A stretch of 64,000 nucleotides of DNA from Bartonella tribocorum CIP 105476 (GCF_000196435.1 NC_010161.1:1919501-1983500); one strand, 5' to 3'; counted from the stretch's first letter, positions 52,454-63,071 are shown. Notes: a model not told the origin generated them from the sequence alone. Numbers and translations: made by a program.

Positions 52454-53465
52454 TCATTCTGTGCCACCATGCAGCGCATTGGCGCGTGCCCGTTGCAAAG
52501 CATGAGCAACCGCACGACCGGTGGCCATGGGGTCACGCGCCCCATTAACATGCACTGTGACATTTTGATTGTGGGTGATGGGGGAACGGTCTTTGTCTCT
52601 TGGTTCTCTGGCAGATGAATTTACAGGAGAAGCCCCCGCAAATTGTACTATGGGTTGGATGGACGTTTTGCCTCCTAAAAAACTTGGCAAAAACTCTCTT
52701 ACATCAATCGACCCAATCCACCCCTTTATGCGGTGAGGTAAAGATTTACAATAATCCATCAATTGTGAGATGGACGACATAAAACCATCAACAATCCAAC
52801 TCGCTAAATCTTCACCGGCTTGTTCCATACCAACCTTGGCACTCTCTGTGAGCTTTTCGCGGACAAAAAAGCTTCCCAACCATTGCCAAAAGTTGGAAAA
52901 GCTTTGTTTAACACCCTCCCACAAACCAGCAAAGCTTTGAGAAACAGAGGAAAGTCCTTGTTTAAACTTTTGCCAATGGGAAGAGAGATCAAAAGCAGCA
53001 GCAATGATATTTTTCCATTTGGTGATGGTTGCCGTATCGGCACCAAAAAAGCGCATGACGGCTTCAAAGGCTTGGCCCCAAGCCCGTGTTATCCCCCGTG
53101 CAAAACCTTTGACAAAAGAAGAAAAACGATCCCAATATTTCCACAAAGCAAAACCAGAAGCCAATATGACAGCCACAACAGCAGCAATGAGAGCCCCTAT
53201 TGGGGTAAAAATCCCCCCCACAACAGAGGCAATAGCTGCCCCAACCACTTCGATGACTGTCCCAATAAAGCCAAAAGAGGCAGAAAATGCCGCCCCTGAA
53301 ACGGCTATCCCTCGTAAAGCCCCCACAAGTAAAGTCATGGGGTGAAGAAGACGCAGCGCACTCCCACCAAGCCCTGCTGCCATTAAACCCAATGAGCGCC
53401 CTGAAGCGACTAATCCGCGCCAACTTGCCTTCAGCGTGCGGCTCACAGCCCTCATCTTGATAAAA
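52454..53465 (-). pseudogene. Truncated tape measure gene (remnant copy)
   Basis: Matches the last 336 residues or so of the 778-residue tape measure protein, with a few substitutions. Homology ends at 53465 within an RAVSRTLKAS stretch; beyond it the sequence is unrelated and gives only a chance ATG (53476, MLSCFIKM). The N-terminal 440 residues are missing, so the gene is dead. Confidence 0.9.
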
Positions 53466-53592
53466 CATGACAGCACGGATCTGCCTTTTACAATGTTTTA
53501 CTAAATATAAAAAATATTTTTATTTCAATACACTTAATTTAAAGTACATTATGTAATTAGTTTAAATATTCTTTATTTTAAAATTTTCACTT

Positions 53593-53621
53593 TGACAAAA
53601 AAATTAAAATAACTTATCCAA
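53593..53621 (+). promoter_or_regulatory. Candidate promoter of the third autotransporter
   Basis: TTGACA (53593-53598) with a 17-base A-rich spacer and TATCCA (53616-53621), about 85 bases upstream of the start. It lies in the very AT-rich 240 bases between the prophage remnant and the gene. The -10 is weak. Confidence 0.4.
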
Positions 53622-53706
53622 ATAAAAAAACAAATATCATTATTCTATTCTTCTTATGAAATCGATGGGGAAATGAATATTGGGGGCTTTCATAAGGAGA
53701 GTATTG

Positions 53707-56700
53707 GTGTATAAAAAATTCCTTCTATCATATACAGCTATAGCAACTATAATACTGTTTAATAGCTCTCTCAGTCTACAAGCTAAAGACCTTGAAGTTT
53801 CTGATGGAAAAACAGTAACAGCACATGAAGAAACCTATGATACACTTCATGCAACAAACGGCAGTAAAATCGTCGGTAAACATTTAACGGTAATACACCC
53901 AAATGCATACGCCGTAACAGCTGAAGGTGCTAACAGTGCGATTGAGTTATTGGATAACACAACCATTGGAAAAAAAGATTCTGAAGTCCACTTAGGTCTT
54001 GAAGCCAAAGACGGTGCAACAATCAAAATGATTGGAGGTTCTATTATAGCTGGCTACACTGGTGCTTCTTTCACTAACAGTAAGAGCAAGGAAAACACAC
54101 TAGAGAATGTACTTATAACGGATGCAAATGATAGTCTAGATACATATTTAGGAATAGTTACCAAAAACAGCAACCTTACCTTAAAAGGGGTAACCCTTCA
54201 TGCTTTCAATGCTCTACAAGCAGATGATCACTCTCAAATAACAATATCAGGAGGGGAATTTGATGGAAAGCTTTATGGAGTATCTGCTAAGCAAGGCAGT
54301 ATCATTGATATAAAAGATAACGCTAATATCTTATCGGATGAGAGTGCTTTATATGCAGATGGACCACAATCAAAAATCACAATGACGGGGGGAACAGTAG
54401 CAGGTGGAACTACTCTAGGCACATTGCGTGCAGAAAACGGTGGCCATATTGATGTTACAGATGTTATTATAACATCAACTTTTAAAGGTACTTTTGTAAC
54501 ATCAATAGCGGATATGGGAACCGGTATTTTTGCAGAAAATGAAGGGAGCGTAATTGAATTGCATGGCACAACAATTAAAGATGTTTCAATCGGGCTTGAT
54601 GTGCACGAGGGTAGCACGGGCAAGATGACCGGAGGCTCCATTACAACTTCGCTCATAGGAGCTGAATACATTGAGAGTAATAGTGATGAAAATAAACTGG
54701 AAGATGTGGTGATATCAGGTTTTAAAAATAATGAGACACCATCCTCCGGAGTCGATGTCCTAAAAAAAAGCAAACTCTCTTTGAAAAATGTGACAATTAC
54801 TCAAACATATTCCGGTGTAGATGCTTTTTTTAATTCTCAAGTAACAGTATCAGGGGGATCAGTTTCTGCAAGTACCCTAGGAGTATCTGCTGTTTCTGAC
54901 AGCACCATTACTTTAAAAGACAATGTAATAATTACTCAAGTAGATCAAGGCATAAATGCTCATGATCATTCTCAAGTAACAGTATCAGGGGGATTAGTTT
55001 CTGCAAGCACCGTAGGAATGTATGCTGAATCTGGCAGTATTATTACTTTAAAAGACAAAGCTGAAATTATCTCATTTAATGGTGGTGGATTATATGCAAC
55101 CGATCCGCAAACTAAGATTACAATGACAGAAGGTACAGTAAATGCAAAAGAAGCTGCATTATATGCTGAAAACGGCGGGCATATTGATGTTACAAACGTC
55201 TCTGTAACAGGGGAAATCGGTGGTTTGCAGCTTGCATCTGTTCTTTCTACTTCTTTAAATGAATCAAATGATCCAAAAAATTATCAAAACGCTGAGATCA
55301 ATTTGACCAATACAAAGATCCATGTCGACAATGGCACTGGAATTCTCATTGCAACTTTCAGTGATAATACCATTAAAAATATTACCAATCTGTCAATTGG
55401 TACAGCCAATCTCATAAATTCAGAAATCCATGCAGATGTTTTATTAGGCAACGGTACTTGGGGAAATCAAGAGTTTTTGGAAGCGATAAATGCAAAAGCA
55501 ATACCCAACGGTAGCTTCACATTAAATGCAGATCATTCCACTTTAGAAGGCAGAGCAAACATCACAAAAGAGAGAAACGTACGTTTTAACCTCAAAAACG
55601 GTACACAATGGTTCTTAAAAAACAGCGCACAAGAAAATGATGCTGATGGTAATCTTCTTGATATCGCTCAAAGAGCACGCTCTGATGTTTCTGTGCTTAA
55701 TCTCAACAACAGCTCTGTTGTTTTTGCAGAACCAATAGAAGATGGTTATTACCACACATTGCATATAGGTTCGGGAAAACCAGATACCAGAGCGGTCTAT
55801 AATGCAACAGGCAATGCACAGATTTCTCTCAATAGCCAATGGAGTGATGGGGCACCAATCGCTGACCAAAAAACAGACCGACTTCTGATCAATGGTGATG
55901 TATCAGGCAACACGTCAATTTATGTCACGAGACGATCAGGAGGGAATGATGTGAAAGAAAACACTTCCGCTTCTGCCAATGTGCGTGGTCTTTCACTCAT
56001 TCAAGTTTCTGGAAATGCCCGTGAAGACTCCTTCAAACTAGTTAATGGCTATACCACAAGAAATGGGACACCCAATAAATATACCCTACGTGCCTATGGA
56101 CCAAATTCAAGCCATGGCAAAGCCAATATAGCGCAAAATTTGTTGGATGAAAAAAATGAAAATTTCTGGGATTTCCGTCTACAACCTGAATTTCTTAATT
56201 CTAACCCCGGTTCTGGCTCTCATCCCGGCTCTCCCCCTGATCCTGAACAAAATGTGCAAGCCGTCGTCCCTCAAACGGCAAACTATTTGCTCATGCCAAA
56301 TGCCCTCTTCTATACGGGATTGATCGATATGGCAAAACAAAATGCGCTGTTAGCCACTATGAGAACATCTGTCTCGGGGAAACAACAAGAAAAACAAAAC
56401 GGCTTCTTCTTATATACCTACGGAGGAACAGGAACATTATCCTCTGAAAGTGCTCCTCGTAAATATGGTTATAGCGGTGCTCATCTTCGTTATGCCGCTC
56501 TCCAAGGGGGTGTGAACTTTGCCGCCCTGGAAGGGCAAAATACCACAACACATTTCGGTCTTATAGGAACCTACGGGCAGCTTTCTTTCACGCCAAAGAA
56601 TATGAAAGACGCAAGTAAAAGCACGGTGGATAAATGGTCACTTACAGCCTATGGTAGCATACAGCATGACAATGGTTTCTATCTTGATACCCTTTTATCC

Positions 56701-57225
56701 TATGGAATCCTAAAAGGAGATATCAGCAATGCCATCATTGGCAAAACCGCAAAAGTGAAAAATGCAAAAATGTTGAACATCTCTACAACTATTGGCAAAA
56801 AATTTGCCACCGGGATTGCAGGTGTAACCTTTGAACCTCAAGCACAACTTGCCTATCAATATTTGATGTTTGATACCATTTCAGATACTGACAGCTTTAA
56901 AGTCAATATGAACAAACATCATCAATGGTTGATCCGTGTTGGAGGACGTGTGAACAAAACCGTTGTCACTGCTGAAAACGGGCGTTCTGTTTCCTTCTAT
57001 GGAAAAATAAATGTGATCAAAACGTTTGGTGATGATCAAGCAATATATATTGATAAAGCTTATCAACTTGATCCTATGGGCTCTTTGCTTGAAGGTGGAC
57101 TTGGTATCAGTGCACAATTGTCTCAAAACGTCTCGCTTCATGGTGATGTCAGCTATCAACAAAAGCTCCAGAAAACGGGTATATCGGGAGCAAGCTTTTC
57201 AGGCGGCATACGCTATCAGTTTTAA
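53707..57225 (+). CDS. Autotransporter (third copy)
   Basis: 1172 residues from GTG 53707, chosen because AAGGAG lies 7 bases before it; TTG starts at 53704 or 53680 are alternatives. Signal peptide residues 1-26 (MYKKFLLSYTAIATIILFNS, cut near LQA-KD). Passenger 27-860: beta-helix repeats such as SQVTVSGGSVSASTLGVSA, one repeat pair of about 135 bp (from 54832 and 54967), and the shared KYTLRAYGPNS block near 795. Proline-rich linker at about 840-855. Barrel about 890-1172 ending GGIRYQF, like the gene at 2716-9375. Secreted surface protein of unknown ligand. It has no CVDSC motif, unlike the larger neighbour. Confidence 0.9.
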   Translation: MYKKFLLSYTAIATIILFNSSLSLQAKDLEVSDGKTVTAHEETYDTLHATNGSKIVGKHLTVIHPNAYAVTAEGANSAIELLDNTTIGKKDSEVHLGLEAKDGATIKMIGGSIIAGYTGASFTNSKSKENTLENVLITDANDSLDTYLGIVTKNSNLTLKGVTLHAFNALQADDHSQITISGGEFDGKLYGVSAKQGSIIDIKDNANILSDESALYADGPQSKITMTGGTVAGGTTLGTLRAENGGHIDVTDVIITSTFKGTFVTSIADMGTGIFAENEGSVIELHGTTIKDVSIGLDVHEGSTGKMTGGSITTSLIGAEYIESNSDENKLEDVVISGFKNNETPSSGVDVLKKSKLSLKNVTITQTYSGVDAFFNSQVTVSGGSVSASTLGVSAVSDSTITLKDNVIITQVDQGINAHDHSQVTVSGGLVSASTVGMYAESGSIITLKDKAEIISFNGGGLYATDPQTKITMTEGTVNAKEAALYAENGGHIDVTNVSVTGEIGGLQLASVLSTSLNESNDPKNYQNAEINLTNTKIHVDNGTGILIATFSDNTIKNITNLSIGTANLINSEIHADVLLGNGTWGNQEFLEAINAKAIPNGSFTLNADHSTLEGRANITKERNVRFNLKNGTQWFLKNSAQENDADGNLLDIAQRARSDVSVLNLNNSSVVFAEPIEDGYYHTLHIGSGKPDTRAVYNATGNAQISLNSQWSDGAPIADQKTDRLLINGDVSGNTSIYVTRRSGGNDVKENTSASANVRGLSLIQVSGNAREDSFKLVNGYTTRNGTPNKYTLRAYGPNSSHGKANIAQNLLDEKNENFWDFRLQPEFLNSNPGSGSHPGSPPDPEQNVQAVVPQTANYLLMPNALFYTGLIDMAKQNALLATMRTSVSGKQQEKQNGFFLYTYGGTGTLSSESAPRKYGYSGAHLRYAALQGGVNFAALEGQNTTTHFGLIGTYGQLSFTPKNMKDASKSTVDKWSLTAYGSIQHDNGFYLDTLLSYGILKGDISNAIIGKTAKVKNAKMLNISTTIGKKFATGIAGVTFEPQAQLAYQYLMFDTISDTDSFKVNMNKHHQWLIRVGGRVNKTVVTAENGRSVSFYGKINVIKTFGDDQAIYIDKAYQLDPMGSLLEGGLGISAQLSQNVSLHGDVSYQQKLQKTGISGASFSGGIRYQF

Positions 57226-57229
57226 ATCA

Positions 57230-57250
57230 AGGCTGTAAAAACAGCCTATT
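57230..57250 (+). terminator. Hairpin after the third autotransporter
   Basis: AGGCTGT (57230-57236) and ACAGCCT (57241-57247) with an AAAA loop, 5 bases past the stop; the T run is poor, so termination may be inefficient. The rest of 57251-57690 is AT-rich and I see no gene in it. Confidence 0.55.
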
Positions 57251-57690
57251 CAATTTAACAAAAAGGCAGTTTTATAAAGAATAAAACTTAGCATTTTTCG
57301 ATGAATAATGCCTAAAATTGTAAAAAAGAAAACAAATAAAAACAAAATGATATTGTAAAATAATGAGACGCTTTTCTAGAAAATACGATATTACTCTCTT
57401 TTGTTATTTCTCACGAATTTAATGCTTAAAATCCAAAAATAAAGCTTTTGAACATAAAATGATAAGCAAAAAATAGCGCAATATTATCATACAAAAGATG
57501 TATGTTATAGGCCACTCGTATATTTCAAAATGGGCGTTCTCATAGGATTGAGAATATTATCGCTCAAACACTACCCAGCAAATTCATGACTAAAAAAATC
57601 CTATTATCCCCTTCCCTTTTAACAATGCCGTCAAATATTTCCAGAAACTTCAAAACACATAAAATTGCATTTTCTCTTCTATAAAATTGA

Positions 57691-58473
57691 TCACGCTCTT
57701 TGCTCTCTATGAACGATAGGCTCAATACTGGATTCAAAAAATTCTTTTGTATAATCGTGTTGTGCATGGAGATTACGCAATTCATCATTGCTAAGTTCTT
57801 CAAGAATAATCCCTTTATGCATAATACCAACGCGTTCACAAATATGTGCAACAACAGCAAGATCATGGGATACCATCAAATAAGTAAGCTTTTTTCTCTC
57901 GCGCAACGATTTCAACAAGTTTAAAATTTCAGCCTGTACCGACACATCCAATGCAGATGTTGGCTCATCAAGCAATAAAACTTCTGGCTCGATAATTAAA
58001 GCACGTGCAAGAGCAATACGCTGACGCTGTCCTCCAGACAACTCATGAGGATAACGATAAAGAAATGAAGAATCTAAACCAACGGAATCTAAAGCATCCT
58101 CCACCCGCTCTCTTTGATTATCCATGCCATGGATTTTAAGCGATTCAGAAAGAACCGTATGGACCATTTTTCTTGGATGCAGCGAAGCATAAGGATCTTG
58201 AAACACCATTTGAATACAACGTAAAAAATCCTTATTTCTTTTTTTCTCGACTTCTTGTCCATCAAAAAGAAACTTTCCACTATACTCTGGAATAAGCCCC
58301 ACTAATGTATTCAAAATAGTTGATTTTCCGCATCCGGATTCACCAATCAAACCATAAGCTTCACCACGCTTAATATGAAAATTAACATTTTTAACAACGG
58401 TGACAGCCTTATGCCTATGCCCAAAAGTTACAGATAAATTAGAAACATCAATAATATTCTCACAATTTGTCAT
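57691..58473 (-). CDS. Dipeptide/oligopeptide ABC transporter ATPase, DppF-like
   Basis: Second ATPase of a peptide-type importer, 260 residues. Start ATG 58473 ([20 protein letters not shown]) has AGGAGG upstream; a longer in-frame reading adds 31 hydrophobic residues from the overlapping dppD-like gene. Walker A GESGCGKST (about 45), signature LSGGQRQRIA, Walker [12 protein letters not shown], switch SHDLAVVAHI. The C-terminal peptide-importer extension is short. Overlaps the DppD-like stop by 14 bases. Confidence 0.9.
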   Translation of the reverse strand: MTNCENIIDVSNLSVTFGHRHKAVTVVKNVNFHIKRGEAYGLIGESGCGKSTILNTLVGLIPEYSGKFLFDGQEVEKKRNKDFLRCIQMVFQDPYASLHPRKMVHTVLSESLKIHGMDNQRERVEDALDSVGLDSSFLYRYPHELSGGQRQRIALARALIIEPEVLLLDEPTSALDVSVQAEILNLLKSLRERKKLTYLMVSHDLAVVAHICERVGIMHKGIILEELSNDELRNLHAQHDYTKEFFESSIEPIVHREQRA

Positions 58474-59344
58474 GAGGAACCTCCTCAACACCATTAACAA
58501 TCGTAGGATTATACAACCAATCAGGATCACGCTCCGGAACAGCCAAAACATCAACCGGATTATCAAGCCGTGGCAAACTCGCCAGCAAAGCCTTTGTATA
58601 AGGATGACAAGCGTGAGACAAATCAGAAGCAGGTAACTCTTCTAAAATACGGCCCGCATACATCACCAAAATACGATCACAAAAATCAGCAATCATATTT
58701 AAATCATGACTAATAAAAATAAGCCCCGTTCCAGACTTTGTCACAAGTTCATCTAATACGGACAAAACTTGTCGTCTGACCGTAATATCAAGCGCAGATG
58801 TTGGTTCATCGGCAATAATTAAATCAGGTTTTGGAATGAGCATCATTGCAATCATCACGCGTTGCCCCATCCCCCCAGATATTTCATGAGGAAAGAGACG
58901 CATCACATGTTCAGGATCACGAATATGAACAGATTCTAACATAGATATGGTTCGCTCCCGCGCTTCAGCTTTTGAAACACGGTAATGAATACGATACGCC
59001 TCCATAATCTGTTCCCCAATCCGTATGAGTGGATTAAGTGAATATTTGGGATCCTGTAAAATCATTGAAATACGCTTACCGCGGATTTTTCGCATCTGAG
59101 GTTCACTGGCACGCAATAAATCGACATCCTCAAAGCGCATTTTTTTAGCTTTAACAATGGCTGATTTTGGACTCAGCTTTAGTATTGCGCGTCCAGTCAT
59201 CGATTTTCCAGATCCGGATTCACCAACAATGCCAATTTTTTCTTTTCCGACAGAAAAGCTAACACCGCGCACAACTTCTGCAACGCCGCGCGTTGTGGGA
59301 AAAGAAATACGTAAATCTTCTACTTCTAATAATTTATTATCCAT
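58460..59344 (-). CDS. Dipeptide/oligopeptide ABC transporter ATPase, DppD-like
   Basis: 294 residues from ATG 59344 ([20 protein letters not shown]). Walker [10 protein letters not shown], with Met in place of Thr after Ser, signature [19 protein letters not shown], Walker [13 protein letters not shown], switch [11 protein letters not shown]-terminal region [20 protein letters not shown] is the usual extension of DppD/OppD, where a nearby cysteine set may bind an Fe-S cluster; here only some cysteines are present. Overlaps the permease stop by 8 bases. Confidence 0.9.
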   Translation of the reverse strand: MDNKLLEVEDLRISFPTTRGVAEVVRGVSFSVGKEKIGIVGESGSGKSMTGRAILKLSPKSAIVKAKKMRFEDVDLLRASEPQMRKIRGKRISMILQDPKYSLNPLIRIGEQIMEAYRIHYRVSKAEARERTISMLESVHIRDPEHVMRLFPHEISGGMGQRVMIAMMLIPKPDLIIADEPTSALDITVRRQVLSVLDELVTKSGTGLIFISHDLNMIADFCDRILVMYAGRILEELPASDLSHACHPYTKALLASLPRLDNPVDVLAVPERDPDWLYNPTIVNGVEEVPHDKL

Positions 59345-60272
59345 TGCGTGGATCCAATACATCACGAAGACCATCACCTAAAAGGTTGAAAGCAAGACTT
59401 GCAAATAATATTGCACAGCCTGGTATTGCTGCCAACCACCAATTTGTCATCATAAATTCCCGCCCAGAAGAAAGCATCGCCCCCCATTCAGGACTTGGAA
59501 GTTGTGCTCCCAATCCCAAAAATCCAAGACCAGCAGCTGTTAAAATAATTCCAGACATATCTAAAGTTAATCGTACAATCACTGAAGGAATACACATGGG
59601 TGCAACATGAAACAAAATAATCCGTAAAGGAGAAGCCCCCTGCAAGCGGACCACAGAAACATAATCTGAAGAACGTATTGTCAAAGTCTCAGCGCGCGCT
59701 AAACGTGCGATTGGTGGCCATGCTGCAATTGAAATTGCAATAGAAGCATTTTCAATTCCTGGTCCCAATGCGGCTGAAAAGGCAAGAGCTAAAATTAACC
59801 CTGGAAAAGCAAGAAAAATATCGACAATGCGCATGAGCACAGTATCAACCCAGCCCCCCATATAACCAGATACAGTGCCAACAATAAGCCCTATTGGACC
59901 TACAATAATTGTTGTGAGAAAAACAACATAAAGAGTAATACGAGAACCAAAAACAAGACGACTAAAAATGTCACGTCCTAATTCATCTGTCCCAAAATAA
60001 TGCGCCATAGAGGGGGGCTGCAACCGATGCCCCAGATCATTGCTCAAAAAATCGTGCGTCGCAATCCAAGGAGCAAAAAGTGCGCATATGATAATAATAC
60101 AAATAATAAACAGGCCAAAGACAGCTGAAAAGTTATGAAAAAACTTCACCAGTGCGTGATAAATTCTTTGTATGTTTGCTTGTATTATGGACTGTGGAAC
60201 AGGGTCGTTTAACCAAGAGCTCAAAGAAGATGATGATTGCGATTTGTGATGATTACTGACTGTCATATTCAA
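59337..60272 (-). CDS. Dipeptide-type ABC permease, DppC-like
   Basis: 311 residues with six predicted membrane spans. N-terminal serine-rich cytoplasmic part (about 1-45), then GLFIICIIIICALFAPWI. HYFGTDELGRDIFSRLVFGS (about 90-109) is the hallmark of DppC/OppC. The EAA loop for ATPase contact is near VSVVRLQGASPLRIILFHVA. Overlaps DppB-type stop as ATGA. M1 or M3 start. Confidence 0.9.
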   Translation of the reverse strand: MNMTVSNHHKSQSSSSLSSWLNDPVPQSIIQANIQRIYHALVKFFHNFSAVFGLFIICIIIICALFAPWIATHDFLSNDLGHRLQPPSMAHYFGTDELGRDIFSRLVFGSRITLYVVFLTTIIVGPIGLIVGTVSGYMGGWVDTVLMRIVDIFLAFPGLILALAFSAALGPGIENASIAISIAAWPPIARLARAETLTIRSSDYVSVVRLQGASPLRIILFHVAPMCIPSVIVRLTLDMSGIILTAAGLGFLGLGAQLPSPEWGAMLSSGREFMMTNWWLAAIPGCAILFASLAFNLLGDGLRDVLDPRNG

Positions 60273-61342
60273 CGTGTCCTTGGATCAAAAATGCGATAAA
60301 GCAAATCAGAAAATAAATTAATGGCAACAAAGATAAATCCTACAAGTAAAGTACATCCTACAACTGCATTCATATCTCCAGCGAGAAGAGCATTTGTCAA
60401 ATAATGCCCAAAACCAGGCCAAGCAAAAACTGTCTCTGTCAAAACAGCCCCTTCTAATAAAAAAGCATAAGAAAGTGCAACAACGGTAATAATCTGAACA
60501 GCAGCATTCCGAAAGGCATGCCCCCAAACCGTCCGCGCCCACGATAATCCCTTTACACGTGCTGTAATGATATATTCTTGATTAAGCTGCTCAATCATAA
60601 AACCACGGGTCATACGACTAATATAAGCCATAGCACCAAAAGCCAAGATCAAAGCAGGCATAATAATGTGACTAAAGACATTCCCAAAAGCCTCCCATTG
60701 TCCTTGGCTCGCGGTATCCCAAAGAAAAAATCCTGTTTTGGGTTCAAAAGAATATTCATAAAGAAAATCAAGTCGCCCTGGACCACCAACCCAGCCAAGC
60801 TTGGCATAAAATATCAACAACGCCATAAGCCCAAGCCAAAATGTCGGTGTAGAATAACTCAAAAGTGTAAAAATACGGACAACATAATCAATAAATGAAT
60901 CGCGATACATTGCTGCAAAAACACCAAAGGGAATTCCAAGAGTTGTGCCAATAACAATAGCAACAGTTGCAAGCTCTAATGTAGCAGGAAATACGCGCAT
61001 AATATCAGTTAAAACAGGACGTCCAGACGTTAAAGCATCTCCAAAGTCAAATAAAAATACATTATGAAGATACTTCCAATATTGAACAATCAACGGCTTA
61101 TCAAGACCCAGCTTATAATACATGGCATCATAAGCTTCCTGACTGATATTATCACCAAGAATAGAGAGAACAGGATCGAGAGGAAGAAGATGACCAAGAA
61201 AAAAAGTAATCGTCACCAATCCAAGCAGTGTGATAAAAACTGAAATAAGAAGTTTTAATCCCTTGGACAAAAAATCCCATAAAAATAATTTTTTCTGCTT
61301 TTCTGATACAGCTCTTTCAGTCTCTGAAAGTGGCAAAACCAT
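60269..61342 (-). CDS. Dipeptide-type ABC permease, DppB-like
   Basis: 357 residues, six membrane spans, first at about 31-52. Family motifs: GLDKPLIVQYWKYLHNVFLF after the first span, VFPATLELATVAIVIGTTLG, YSTPTFWLGLMALLIF, and the EAA loop TARVKGLSWARTVWGHAFRN (about 262-281). Partner of the DppC-like permease. Confidence 0.9.
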   Translation of the reverse strand: MVLPLSETERAVSEKQKKLFLWDFLSKGLKLLISVFITLLGLVTITFFLGHLLPLDPVLSILGDNISQEAYDAMYYKLGLDKPLIVQYWKYLHNVFLFDFGDALTSGRPVLTDIMRVFPATLELATVAIVIGTTLGIPFGVFAAMYRDSFIDYVVRIFTLLSYSTPTFWLGLMALLIFYAKLGWVGGPGRLDFLYEYSFEPKTGFFLWDTASQGQWEAFGNVFSHIIMPALILAFGAMAYISRMTRGFMIEQLNQEYIITARVKGLSWARTVWGHAFRNAAVQIITVVALSYAFLLEGAVLTETVFAWPGFGHYLTNALLAGDMNAVVGCTLLVGFIFVAINLFSDLLYRIFDPRTR

Positions 61343-61415
61343 TATAAAAATCCCCTCTGTAGCGATAAAACATAAAGCGAATACCTTTTTTTACAGAATG
61401 AAACAACCTCTTATT

Positions 61416-61450
61416 AAGCATGTTCTGCAATCCTTCTTTATAACATGCTT
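61416..61450 (-). other. Intercistronic inverted repeat after the binding-protein gene
   Basis: AAGCATGTT (61416-61424) and AACATGCTT (61442-61450), 9 bp perfect with a 17-base loop, starting just past the stop of the binding-protein gene (61455). Probably stabilises its mRNA or limits readthrough to the permeases. Confidence 0.55.
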
Positions 61451-61454
61451 CTTT

Positions 61455-63071
61455 TTATTTTTCTGCTTCATTGTAGTAAAGTCTGTAACTATTCCAAACC
61501 CATTTTTTGACATCAGGTCCCATACCAACGGTATAATATGTCTGAAATAAATAAACCATAGGACCATGCTCTAGCACATAATGCTGTAAAGTACGATATT
61601 GCACAATACGCTTATTCGGATTTTGCTCAAACAGAGCATCCATCACCATTTTATTAATATTTTCATCATAATACCCAGCACGCCAAGCCAAATACATATT
61701 ATGTTTTTTCGTAAATGTTGGATCAGGATTAAACACGTGATTCAATGAAGCAGGATGTCCATCAGGATCAGCACTCCCCCACCCCATAAGTGCAGTATCA
61801 TAATTCCCGCCCCGTACACGGCTTAACAATTGATTTTGTGCCATTTTTTCAATTGTAAGCTCCACACCAATTTTGCGTGCATTGGCTTGAATAGACTGCG
61901 CAACAGACGACATATAACTAAGGCTTCCAACGAGAAGATTAGCTTTAAAACCGTTAGGATAACCTGCTTCAGTCATTAACTGTTTTGCTTTTTTAAAATC
62001 TAACTTAAAGGGAAGACCTTCTTTTTCATCCAAAGCACCAGGAACACCTAAAGACATATAAGTTGCCCGCGGAATAGCAATCCCCTTTAAAACAGTTTTT
62101 CCAAGACCTTCATAATCAACCAAATAACGAAGTGCCAATCTGACCTTTTCGTTCGCAAAAATTGCATTTTTATTGTTTAACGATAGATAAATAATCTGCG
62201 GACGCAAAACACGACTAATTTTGACTGTGCCACCTTTTTTTTCAAGATCTAAAATATCCTCTGAGGAAAGATCTCGCGCTATATCCACATCACCTTTTTC
62301 CAAAAGAAATCTTTGACTTGCTGAATCCGCCACATGACGCACGACAATCTGCTTAATTTTAGGCACCTTCCCCCAATAATGCTGTGTAGCCTCTAACACA
62401 ACTTTATCCCCTGGAGACCAACTTGCCAATTTATAAGGCCCAACACAAGCCGAATGTGTTGCTAAATATTTATTCCCCATATCACCGTTGATACTCTGCG
62501 CTTCAATTGTTTTCCGATCAAGCAGAGCTGAAGCATAAGATTGTCCAATAACAGTCAAGATGAGCTGAATAGGATAGGGTTTATCTAATTTTAATTGTAA
62601 AGTCTTATCATCAAGAGCTTGAATATTTGTTTCGATATTATCTTTGGTAAACCCATAATCCATTAAAGATTGAGCATAACTCAAACCTAATTTAATAATC
62701 CGTCGCATCGACCATACGAGATCTTGCGCCGTTGCTGTTCTTCCATCATCAAACTTTAAATCATCACGAAGATGAAAAACTATTCTTTTACCATCATCTA
62801 AAACATCCCAAGATTGTGCCATAGCCGGACGAATTTTTGTAGGATCATGCTCATCATATTGCACGAGTGCACTGCAAATATTCGTCAATAACTCACTTGT
62901 CACAACCTCAACGGTTTGCGCTGGATCAAAACTGCTCATTGAATCGATATTCCATGCCATCACTAGTATATCTTTAGATGAAGCACTGAATGCTGATACG
63001 ATAGCCCCATTTAAAAATCCCATCGTGCTTAATAAAACACAAATTCTTTTCAAGATTCTTTTTTTCCCCAT
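61455..63071 (-). CDS. Dipeptide-type ABC transporter substrate-binding protein (SBP_bac_5)
   Basis: 538 residues from ATG 63071 (MGKKRILKRICVLLSTMGFL), preceded by AAGAGA; an in-frame ATG at 63107 has no ribosome site. Signal peptide about 1-30 (cut after AFSA). Family features: VMAWNIDSMSSFDPAQTVEV, PAMAQSWDVLDDGKRIVFHL, RLALRYLVDYEGL, and C-terminal VGMGPDVKKWVWNSYRLYYN. Could carry peptides or, as reported for related DppA-type systems, heme; the ligand is not readable here. First gene of the transport operon. Confidence 0.9.
   Translation of the reverse strand: MGKKRILKRICVLLSTMGFLNGAIVSAFSASSKDILVMAWNIDSMSSFDPAQTVEVVTSELLTNICSALVQYDEHDPTKIRPAMAQSWDVLDDGKRIVFHLRDDLKFDDGRTATAQDLVWSMRRIIKLGLSYAQSLMDYGFTKDNIETNIQALDDKTLQLKLDKPYPIQLILTVIGQSYASALLDRKTIEAQSINGDMGNKYLATHSACVGPYKLASWSPGDKVVLEATQHYWGKVPKIKQIVVRHVADSASQRFLLEKGDVDIARDLSSEDILDLEKKGGTVKISRVLRPQIIYLSLNNKNAIFANEKVRLALRYLVDYEGLGKTVLKGIAIPRATYMSLGVPGALDEKEGLPFKLDFKKAKQLMTEAGYPNGFKANLLVGSLSYMSSVAQSIQANARKIGVELTIEKMAQNQLLSRVRGGNYDTALMGWGSADPDGHPASLNHVFNPDPTFTKKHNMYLAWRAGYYDENINKMVMDALFEQNPNKRIVQYRTLQHYVLEHGPMVYLFQTYYTVGMGPDVKKWVWNSYRLYYNEAEK

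Larger units (their letters stand above)
49580..53465. mobile_element. Remnant of a second Mu-like prophage (3.9-kb direct repeat, copy 2)
   Basis: Same orientation as 13577-17443, offset 36003 at the start, 36018 after the gpU indel and 36022 at the end. Contains methylase, gpD, gpX, gpU and the C-terminal part of the tape measure gene. Everything beyond 53465 (rest of tail, head, early genes) is missing and AT-rich chromosomal sequence follows. Confidence 0.93.

Noticed and set aside
46681..53476. Shared string CATGACAGCAC near 46682 and at the remnant edge near 53466
   Set aside because: Only 11 bases and no flanking similarity; too short to claim a recombination junction.
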